Source of the DNA: Gracilaria domingensis
Taxonomy: Eukaryota > Rhodophyta > Florideophyceae > Gracilariales > Gracilariaceae
Assembly: GCA_022539475.1 (NCBI GenBank)
Contig: VCMS01000321.1
Location: 16,077 to 80,076 of the forward strand
Length of the DNA: 64,000 bases
Reading direction: 5' to 3'
Part shown: piece after piece, positions 56,803 through 64,000 of the stretch
How the letters are laid out: every line of letters begins with the position of its first letter
Numbering within the stretch: the first letter of the stretch is position 1
Translations under genes and position numbers: made by a program
Notes under the pieces: generated by a model
Told to the model about the DNA's origin: nothing
Seen by the model: only the letters and a program-made list of their open reading frames with translations
The model's database searches: none

Positions 56803-58371
56803 TCAAGTAACGAAAAGGCATCCTTGGAACGACGAAAAAATACAATAGTGTGACAGGATGATTGCCACTGTCAAGATCAAATTGTGCGTAATGATTGCAG
56901 TCATCAATCCTACCCATGTATGATGCACGAAATCATGCTTATGAATCTCACGAATCTCATGGAAGGTTTGGTGATGCCGCTTGTTCAAATAATAGTATCC
57001 CAGAACAGCAACAGCAGCAATGAAGACCAGGTTTGAAGCAGCATAGATCATCGAATGCCTGTACTGCGCCGAAGTGAACGTCGCCAAGGGTGTAAATTCC
57101 TTGTTTAAACCGAAGCGCAGCATCGGTGAGATGCTGAGATACATGAACATAGAAATGGCCTGCGATAGCAAACGGAAGAAAAAGAAACGAAATTGCCGTC
57201 TGCGATATCCACCAACGTTTGGGTCGTGCCCTCTGTTTACTGGGTCAAACGATTCATCAGGTTCCGGAATAGGTGGAATTGGAAAGTTTCCTTTTATGCC
57301 GTTCAGCACATACGTCTTCAAGACAGGACGAATCTTATATATCCACGGGTCCGAAACAAAAACCAAAAAGCCAACATTGCTCAGGGAGTTTGACAAGAAG
57401 ATGGCAGCAAACACAGCAGGACGGGCTACTTGCGGGAAGGCCAAAATAGTGGTGAGGTCCCCCAAGTTCTGCACCCAGAAACCAGCGAGAAGCTGACTGA
57501 TCTCAAGCGGGAATGGATCTAGCTTGGAAAGCATGATACGTCTGTACACAAAGGTAATGAATGCAAACATGAACGATACGAAAGACTGCAAAGCACCAGA
57601 TGTGGTTTCTCGATACACAATGACAAAACCCGACAAGATGGGAATGTAAAGAATGAGCAAAAACATGAAGCGTCTGAAGAAAGAGTGCACCAGTTGGTGG
57701 TGGGTATTGTACGTAATTCGTAGAGCCACAAAAAGGGACAGATAACACACTGTGAGCGCGGTAATGCCAATCCAATCAAAGATGCCATGCGTAAGCAAAA
57801 TTGGAGACATGAAGCCAACTTCAGCCAGATAGACCGCAAGCAGAGGGATTAAGGACGTGCGAAACGGTCGTTCTATTCGAGCACACGCGAGGAAAGTGGC
57901 ATTGTACAAGTACGATATCGCGACGGAAACAGCGCTATTCGACACAAAAATGAACACCCACTGCTCCGAAATTGTGGACACGGTAGGATTGCCGAGCGGC
58001 ACTATGGCAAACACAAGCGCAACAAACGCCAAAGGAACCAGGAAGAAGATCAAATACGCAAACATACCCATGCGCTTGACAATTCTACCGGCACGTCCAT
58101 GAGCCTCCTCAGAGAAGCTTTCAGGATCATACACGGTGAAGTAACCCTTTTCATCGACGGAGCTGGAGTGATGATGGTGGCCTGGACGCGCGGGCGGGGA
58201 AGGTTTCGCAACGTCGGAGGGTTCCCTCGCGGTTTGGTGCGCAGAAGGCTTCTGATTGGTACGGTGACATAGGTGACACTGCGCGCCGGGAATTGGCTCC
58301 GCCTGCACCACGGGGAGTCCGGACGTCGCTGGCGGCGGGACGGGAGCCAGCGGCGGAGACTCGTTGCACAT
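56803..58371 (-). CDS. Multi-pass membrane protein, unknown (522 aa)
   Basis: The frame is open upstream, but the first ATG is at 58371 (MCNESPPLAPV). Residues 1-100 are Pro/Ser/His-rich and cytosolic-looking, with CHLCH and a HHHHSSS run. Nine to eleven hydrophobic helices follow from about 108 (FAYLIFFLVPLAFVALVFAI) to the end. A soluble loop of about 55 residues at 385-440 (FPIPPIPEPDESFDPVNRG) separates the last helices. No transporter signature is recognised. It has the same orientation as the PAP2 gene, with 210 bp between them. Confidence 0.65.
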   Translation of the reverse strand: MCNESPPLAPVPPPATSGLPVVQAEPIPGAQCHLCHRTNQKPSAHQTAREPSDVAKPSPPARPGHHHHSSSVDEKGYFTVYDPESFSEEAHGRAGRIVKRMGMFAYLIFFLVPLAFVALVFAIVPLGNPTVSTISEQWVFIFVSNSAVSVAISYLYNATFLACARIERPFRTSLIPLLAVYLAEVGFMSPILLTHGIFDWIGITALTVCYLSLFVALRITYNTHHQLVHSFFRRFMFLLILYIPILSGFVIVYRETTSGALQSFVSFMFAFITFVYRRIMLSKLDPFPLEISQLLAGFWVQNLGDLTTILAFPQVARPAVFAAIFLSNSLSNVGFLVFVSDPWIYKIRPVLKTYVLNGIKGNFPIPPIPEPDESFDPVNRGHDPNVGGYRRRQFRFFFFRLLSQAISMFMYLSISPMLRFGLNKEFTPLATFTSAQYRHSMIYAASNLVFIAAVAVLGYYYLNKRHHQTFHEIREIHKHDFVHHTWVGLMTAIITHNLILTVAIILSHYCIFSSFQGCLFVT

Positions 58372-58581
58372 GACGGCGGGGCGAAAGCTTCGCGGAGGCA
58401 GAGCAGGCGCGGACGCCGCGAGAGGAGCTGTGTATCGGCTGTGCGTGGCTATGGTGGGGGCGTCAATGGTGCGCAGGTCGGGGCGCAATCTCGGCGGGGA
58501 AGCGGCGTAGGAACGACACAACCAACCACAACCCTTTTAGTGCCTTTTGCTAATAATGTAATTTTACAGATGCTGACATCA

Positions 58582-59742
58582 TCAGTCGTTCTTCGAGGTC
58601 GGCGCGGAGGAGCGCGGGTCCTCCTCGCCGACAGCGCGCTCCCCCGCGCGCTGCAGCAGCGCGGAGCGCGCGTGCACGTGCCAAAACTGCGTGGCTGCCG
58701 CCCACACGCCGATCATACTGCCCACCGCCACGTCCCCCACATGATGCGCGCCGTCGACGACGCGGCTGGCCCCCACGGCAAAGCCAAACGCCCCGAATAC
58801 ACACCCCAGCAAGTACAGCGTCATCGCCGCCAAGTGGTCGTCTACTCCTTGAGCCAGCGCTATCAAGCATAGCTGGGTGTAAACGCCGCCCCCCAACGCC
58901 AGCGACGCGTGCCCCGACGGGAACGACCTTCTCATGTCGTGCAGCGCTTGTTGATCGCTACTTGGACAGTCCTGGTTGGTGAAGAAAATGCGAGAGAGAA
59001 TGTCCTCTGAGTACGGTGCTTCTGACGCTAAACAGGCTTCTGCAAACGATGGGCGGAGGCGACCGACGTAGCCTTTGAGTAACTCCACCACCAAAATGCC
59101 CACCATCGTGGCGTTCCACAATCCGAACGCCATTCGGCCCGCTATCACGCGCCGTTGTCCGTTCGTCAGCTGCTTCTTCTTCTGCAATTCACGCATCTTC
59201 AACACGTATAAAACTGGTGATACCACAAAGTAGTACACGAGGAACAACCCTTCCGTCGTGATCGAATCCCCATTGTACGAATACTGTCGCAAAAAGTTAG
59301 TAATCTTGCATAGCACGGATCAACACAAAAGAATGGTGCGTACCCAAAGAGTGGCGTCGTGCGGGTAGAAGGGTCGGATATTCTGCGTGTGACTCAGTAC
59401 CAGGTTAGCGTAGCCTGTCAGCAGTAACGTCACCACGAACACCAGCAGCTCAAGCTCCAACAGCGCTGTGCTAACAACGGTTCCCAGTTCCATGGCGAAT
59501 GGCCGCCCGCGAAACATTTTGACCCCCACGACCAATTCAAACCACGTCCCGGCTGTGTCCCACCACCTCTTTGCAACTGCCATTTGCGCCTGTCGGACTT
59601 GCAGCTTTAAACCCTTCGGTAATTTTAAAAGAGTTCCACTTGTTGCGTCTGGGTTGGCAGTCACGAAACCCCTGCCAGCGCAGCACTGCGTCTGTGTCAC
59701 GACGTCTTCTCCCAGAACCACCGCCTTCCATAGTGACGCCAT
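58582..59742 (-). CDS. PAP2-family phosphatase, two exons (366 aa)
   Basis: Exon 1 is 59742-59344 and exon 2 is 59283-58582, joined by a 60-nt intron (GTACGC...CGACAG) in phase 0. All three catalytic motifs are present: KGYVGRLRP, RRSFPSGHASL and SRVVDGAHHVGDV, with the PSGH and final His as acid/base and nucleophile. Membrane helices flank them, as in lipid phosphate phosphatases acting on phosphatidate or related lipids, or dolichyl diphosphate. The first 60 residues contain no domain; the C-terminal 30 are polar. It starts 188 bp from the divergent helicase gene. Confidence 0.82.
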
Positions 59743-59929
59743 CGTTTTCGCTGTTCATCCGTTTCGAAGGCACCCGTTCCAGAAGTGTGCGTCGCTTCCG
59801 TATGACGTTCTTGATCGGTTGTGGGGTGCATTTCTTCCTTTTGCTACCGCCTTCCTTTTCCATTTCGCGACGTTCCCATTCCGAAGATTCACCTTCTATC
59901 TCCTGTTAATTACGGCACTAACCACCAAC
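59743..59929. promoter_or_regulatory. Short divergent promoter, PAP2 phosphatase and ASCC3-like helicase
   Basis: 187 bp between two ATG codons pointing apart. No TATA box; T/C-rich toward the helicase. The helicase frame stays open across it (from 59468), but that stretch overlaps the phosphatase exon and is not credible as coding. Confidence 0.45.
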
Positions 59930-62900
59930 ATGGTGCAGATGCAATCTAGATTTACTCTGCAAAATGCTCCACAACCTTCGCATTCACCAAGTTTAACTCC
60001 ACTTCACTCTCCGGCCGCTTCGGCTTTGCATACAGCTGTTCAGAACATTCTCCCACAGAGCGATCAAAATACGTTAACTGTAATCGCGACAGCCATTTTC
60101 CGCTCTGTTCAACACACATCTGATTCTAGCAACCAGGAATATGACGCTCTTAACGCAATTTGGCTTGTTCTACGATCTGCGGGCGCTCGGCCTCAGTCCA
60201 TTGCACAGTTGGAACAAGTTTACGACGCCGTACAAAGAATTCATCGTCATTATACAACTTCACTAAACCATAACTCTAATCTATTTGCGAACCATGAGCC
60301 TCAACGTCTTCGTCAATGGAATCAAATTGCCGCTGGCGCTTTCGAACAATTTGTCTTGTCTTCAAGGGCGGGTGAGCGCTATTCCGATACTACGTTCGAC
60401 GAATTGCTTTCTTCGTCACCGGCTGCAGCTGTCACACCTCAACCACAATCCAAGACTGAAACATTCATTCCGGCATGGCTCCGCCTAAGATGCAGTCAGC
60501 TTGAAGTTGTAAAGGCAACTGGCAGTTCTGCCGCAGAGCTTGCTATAGATGTTCTTCCGCTTCTAATAGATAACGCCATGTCGGACGCTGATCTGCAAAG
60601 TGATTTGTTTGACGCTTTTGCAGGGGATTTTGACGCTGTATCGGACGTGCTGGCTCAGAGAGAAAATATAAAGAGCAGTACTGATGCCATTATCAACGAT
60701 TGCAACGCCGCCTCGCAGCTTGCTGCACGTGGGGTTCACATCGATTTTAGCGGCCGCAGCGAATTGCCTCAGGCTGCCAATGGATCCTTTTCCATGGGGG
60801 GCATTCAGATCACCGTGCGTGATAAAGAAGTGCAGAGCTTAAGAAATCGTCAGCTAAAAGAAAGGGAACGGGCAATAAAGAACGGCTTGTTTGAGGATCA
60901 CAGGGACTTTTCGCAGTCTGACCCATTCGCCACTAAAGAATTGGGAGGCTCATCGTACGCAGAGAGACAAAAAGCGTTTCCTGGTATTGGTATGGCATCA
61001 GATTCTGCAATTGGAACCATCGACCGAGTTGGACTTCCAAAGGGCTCGACTAGAGAGGTTAGCAGCGGATATGAGGAAATTTTCGTTCCTCCTCCGATGA
61101 AGAAGGACAATCGAAACGTAGAACTAGTGAAGATATCAACAGCGTTCGCAGAGGACCCAGAGCTTTTGGAGTGTATGAGAGGCGTTACAACTCTCAATCG
61201 GCTGCAGACTACCGTGTTCCCATCAGCGTTTCACTCGGAAGAGAACCTCCTTGTATGTGCTCCTACTGGTGCTGGTAAGACCAATGTAGCTCTTCTTACC
61301 ATTTTCCGAGAGATTGTTGCGAGAAAAAGAGGTGTTCAGACTTCCTTTAAGGTTGTTTATGTGGCTCCTATGAAAGCTCTTGCTGCAGAAGTTACTCAAA
61401 AATTTGGGAAACGGTTGGCTTCTCTGGATCTTAAAGTGCGTGAATATACGGGAGATATGTCATTGACGAAACGGGAGGCTTTGGAAACTCATGTGCTGGT
61501 GACAACTCCAGAGAAATGGGACGTTGTCACTCGAAAGAGTGGATCACATCTCGCGCGTACGGTTACGCTTCTGATTATTGATGAGGTTCACCTGTTGCAC
61601 GATGATCGTGGAGCTGTTTTGGAGTCCATAGTGGCTCGCACCCTTCGTTTATCAGAGGCGGCCCAGCGGCATGTGCGGCTGGTTGGCCTCAGTGCCACAC
61701 TTCCGAATTATCAGGATGTTGCGACTTTTATGAGGGTGAACCCAGCAAGGGGTCTCTATCATTTTGATAGCGGATACCGCCCTGTACCCTTATCTCAATC
61801 CTTTATTGGCATTACTGCCGGCGGGGCAAGCAATTCTCATGATGGAAGAAGGGCTCGAGAGAGCAAAATGCACGAAACAGCATGGCGGAAGGTGAAGGAC
61901 GCGCTTCAAAGGGGTCATCAGGCAATGATATTTGTTCATTCAAGGAAAGGGACTGTCAAAGCGGCTCAGGAGATGCTCCAGAGAGCCGCTGATGATAGGT
62001 GCCAGTCCATCTTCCTCGGTATCGATGAATCGGAGCAACGAGGGCCTCAGCTACGCAGCGGAAGGTCGGTGAGACGAGAGAGTGAAGCTGCTCTTCCTAC
62101 CTGGGCTGCCAAGAAAGTTTCTAAGTCCAAGTCTGCCGACATTCGCGAATTATGTTCCAAAGGAATTGGTATTCATAATGCCGGGCTTTTTCGACCTGAC
62201 CGTCAACTTGTTGAGGAGCTCTTCGCCGAAGGTGTTATTAGGCTTCTGTGCTGCACGGCTACACTTGCATGGGGTGTGAACTTACCAGCTAGGGCCGTTG
62301 TTATCATGGGGACGGAGGTATATAACAATCAGAAGGGTGCATTTGAACAACTTGGTATGCTGGACGTTATGCAGATATTCGGTAGAGCAGGCCGACCCCA
62401 GTTCGATACTGAAGGCGAAGGGACTATTATTACTAATCATGAGCACCTGGCGAAATATGTGAACATGCTTACGCACGCTGTGCCCATAGAAAGTAACTTG
62501 GGATCTTCTGCTTCTCGACTGGCTGATCATCTGAATGCAGAAATCGTGTCGGGAACCGTTAAAACGATTGGGGAAGGTGTTCTTTGGTTAAGCTACACAT
62601 ATCTCAGTGTGAGGATGCCAAAGAACCCATTAGTCTATGGTAGTGACTGGGCGGAAGTTGCAGTCGACCCTGGATTACATTCGCGGCGTGCAACGCTTAT
62701 TGAACAAGCCGCCAATGCGCTTGATGATGCGAGAATGAGTCGGTACAATCCGCGAGGTGGTACTCTTACCCCAACAGATCTGGGAAGGGTCTCGTCTCAT
62801 TTCTATGTTTCACACAAGACGATCGTGACTTGGAATGAGCTTCTTCAGAATCTACCCCGCACTAGAGCGGAATCGGTGGTTGATTGGGAGTTTATGTACT

Positions 62901-63802
62901 CCAGCGTTATTCATGCCATATCCTGCGCAACTGAATTCGAACAAATGCGATCAAGGCAAGAAGAGGCTGACGAACTGGACAAGTTGCAGCGTGAGAGTTG
63001 TCCATTGCCTGTGAAGGCGACTTCTGAAACTCGTGAAGGCAAAGTGTCTATCCTCCTACAAGCATTCATATCTCGCGCTCTGATTCGCATGTCAGACTTG
63101 AGTTACATTATACAAAGCGCAACAAGGCTGCTACGAGCCTTGTTTGAGATTTGTATCCGGCGAGGATTCACCAGCTATTCTTTGGCCGCATTAGAACTAG
63201 CAAGGGCCTCTGAGCTTCGAATCTGGCCGTTTCAGCACCCCCTTTGGCAATTTTCCTACATGAATCGCAGAGACAGGCGTTACCTTCTTCAGCCGGACAC
63301 CATTGCGCTCATGGAAGATGCGAAGCTGAGCGACATTCAAGCCCTACGTATGATGTCAAAGGAGGAGCTGTCCGAGATCATTCGTGCGCCACAGATAATT
63401 CAAACCATTCAGAGGGCTGTGAGCGCAATACCAATCATAGAAATAAGGGATCAGTCCATAAAATTGCTCTCTCAAACTCTTACCCTTGTCCAGTTGAAGT
63501 TAGTACCAAACTTTCGGTGGATTGAAGCTTTGCATGGGTCAGCTGAAACCTGGTGGTTGTGGATTGAGGATTTCGAGGAGAACCGAGTATATCAGAATCA
63601 GAAAATTACAATGACAAAAGCACAAGTAACGTCCATGAAGCAAGAAGAAGAAAAGGGTGCGGAGGATTCCAAGAACGGCGTGCTGCTGTCTCTGAAAGTA
63701 CCGGTGTTTTATCCTCCATCTTCGCAATACGTTGTTCGAGTTGAATCAGATCGATGGCACACAGGAGGAGGGTCATCTGCGGTCTTATATCTACAGTCAT
63801 GA
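59930..63802 (+). CDS. ASCC3: ASCC3/Slh1-like Ski2-family helicase, first cassette (1,290 aa)
   Basis: Splits collided ribosomes in the ASC-1/RQT complex; also linked to alkylation repair. ATG 59930. YEEIFVPPP precedes the helicase, as in ASCC3. Walker A is APTGAGKT at about 443; then VAPMKALAAEV, LLIIDEVHLLHDDRG (DEVH at about 551), SATLPNY, and IFGRAGRPQFDTEGEG at about 817. A winged helix and Sec63 domain follow (about 1010-1290), ending at SDRWHTGGGSS. ASCC3, Slh1 and Brr2 normally have two cassettes in about 2,000 residues; this frame stops at the end of the first. Whether a second one follows beyond an intron or the window edge is unknown. HFM1 is single-cassette, but the DEVH block and N-terminus favour ASCC3. 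Confidence 0.82.
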   Translation: MVQMQSRFTLQNAPQPSHSPSLTPLHSPAASALHTAVQNILPQSDQNTLTVIATAIFRSVQHTSDSSNQEYDALNAIWLVLRSAGARPQSIAQLEQVYDAVQRIHRHYTTSLNHNSNLFANHEPQRLRQWNQIAAGAFEQFVLSSRAGERYSDTTFDELLSSSPAAAVTPQPQSKTETFIPAWLRLRCSQLEVVKATGSSAAELAIDVLPLLIDNAMSDADLQSDLFDAFAGDFDAVSDVLAQRENIKSSTDAIINDCNAASQLAARGVHIDFSGRSELPQAANGSFSMGGIQITVRDKEVQSLRNRQLKERERAIKNGLFEDHRDFSQSDPFATKELGGSSYAERQKAFPGIGMASDSAIGTIDRVGLPKGSTREVSSGYEEIFVPPPMKKDNRNVELVKISTAFAEDPELLECMRGVTTLNRLQTTVFPSAFHSEENLLVCAPTGAGKTNVALLTIFREIVARKRGVQTSFKVVYVAPMKALAAEVTQKFGKRLASLDLKVREYTGDMSLTKREALETHVLVTTPEKWDVVTRKSGSHLARTVTLLIIDEVHLLHDDRGAVLESIVARTLRLSEAAQRHVRLVGLSATLPNYQDVATFMRVNPARGLYHFDSGYRPVPLSQSFIGITAGGASNSHDGRRARESKMHETAWRKVKDALQRGHQAMIFVHSRKGTVKAAQEMLQRAADDRCQSIFLGIDESEQRGPQLRSGRSVRRESEAALPTWAAKKVSKSKSADIRELCSKGIGIHNAGLFRPDRQLVEELFAEGVIRLLCCTATLAWGVNLPARAVVIMGTEVYNNQKGAFEQLGMLDVMQIFGRAGRPQFDTEGEGTIITNHEHLAKYVNMLTHAVPIESNLGSSASRLADHLNAEIVSGTVKTIGEGVLWLSYTYLSVRMPKNPLVYGSDWAEVAVDPGLHSRRATLIEQAANALDDARMSRYNPRGGTLTPTDLGRVSSHFYVSHKTIVTWNELLQNLPRTRAESVVDWEFMYSSVIHAISCATEFEQMRSRQEEADELDKLQRESCPLPVKATSETREGKVSILLQAFISRALIRMSDLSYIIQSATRLLRALFEICIRRGFTSYSLAALELARASELRIWPFQHPLWQFSYMNRRDRRYLLQPDTIALMEDAKLSDIQALRMMSKEELSEIIRAPQIIQTIQRAVSAIPIIEIRDQSIKLLSQTLTLVQLKLVPNFRWIEALHGSAETWWLWIEDFEENRVYQNQKITMTKAQVTSMKQEEEKGAEDSKNGVLLSLKVPVFYPPSSQYVVRVESDRWHTGGGSSAVLYLQS

Positions 63803-64000
63803 CTGCTCGCGACTGTTCTTTGTGTGTTTTAGCTTTACGATCTGAACACTGACGTCTTTCGTTCGCATCCAGGAGAAAGACAGTGGGTCACAGAAGTTCG
63901 TGTCAGATGGATTCTTTGTCGGATGTTAATCGTTTGGCATGTTGCAATTGCATCCTGGTACGCGTAGTATCACTCTCTGGAATAGGCCTCTCGACCATTT
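63803..64000 (+). other. Sequence after helicase stop, undecided
   Basis: About 200 bp to the window edge. No frame here resembles the start of a second helicase cassette. It contains acceptor-like TTTTAG (63832 region) and CATCCAG (63872 region), so an intron is possible but unproved. Confidence 0.3.

Noticed and set aside
1-64000. tRNA, rRNA and snRNA genes
   Set aside because: Read for T-arm (GGTTCGAATCC-like) and spliceosomal RNA core motifs by eye; none found. A covariance-model scan would be decisive.

Overview
The window looks like nuclear DNA of a red alga, probably a florideophyte. Three things point this way. Host genes are compact and intron-poor, with occasional GT-AG introns of 60-180 nt. 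The conserved genes are plainly eukaryotic (SAC3, SPO11, BUB3, MAK21, Pol I RPA2, NEMF, ASCC3). A nuclear copy of mitochondrial nad5 near 8.2-8.45 kb reads TGA as Trp, as red algal mitochondria do. The lineage is inferred; no species marker was found. A run of 720 N lies at 17323-18042.

Region 1 (1 to about 14 kb) is accessory DNA. It holds a Plavaka/EnSpm-type DNA transposase (63-3018, +), an unrecognised coiled-coil gene (3176-5407, -), and two long divergent gene blocks around a palindromic core of about 1 kb. The left block (9066 down to 5640) carries a beta-class DNA adenine/cytosine-N methyltransferase (DPPF and FAG motifs) followed by a SET domain, and a mitochondrial nad5 fragment interrupts it. 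The right block (10043 to 13928) carries a ParB-like domain protein and a predicted 2OG-Fe(II) dioxygenase. Two inverted copies of one promoter drive the blocks outward. Between them sit two mirror-image 34-bp palindromes. This is the best candidate for an undescribed system: a mobile DNA/chromatin modification cassette with a centromere- or operator-like palindrome. This copy has several reading-frame breaks and looks decayed.

Region 2 (14-24 kb) holds a convergent pair of HAD-family paralogues, one of which lacks the catalytic nucleophile. It also holds an oxidoreductase relic and the 3' end of ribulose-phosphate 3-epimerase beside the gap, a coiled-coil gene, a retroelement-like fossil, a GDT1-family gene lacking its first half, and small uncertain genes.

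Region 3 (24.6-64 kb) is a dense housekeeping block: SAC3/GANP (mRNA export), a Nudix hydrolase overlapping SPO11 by 4 nt, a glycosyltransferase divergent from BUB3, a secreted coiled-coil protein convergent with MAK21 (stops overlap), and MAK21 divergent from Pol I RPA2. It continues with NEMF/RQC2, an unknown acidic/His-rich protein, a multi-pass membrane protein, a PAP2 phosphatase, and an ASCC3-like helicase. Several genes concern making or monitoring ribosomes (MAK21, RPA2, NEMF, ASCC3). Intergenic DNA at 46-52.4 kb carries near-perfect hairpins with 1-6 nt loops, a short interspersed repeat family, and a hAT-like non-autonomous transposon with an 8-bp target duplication.
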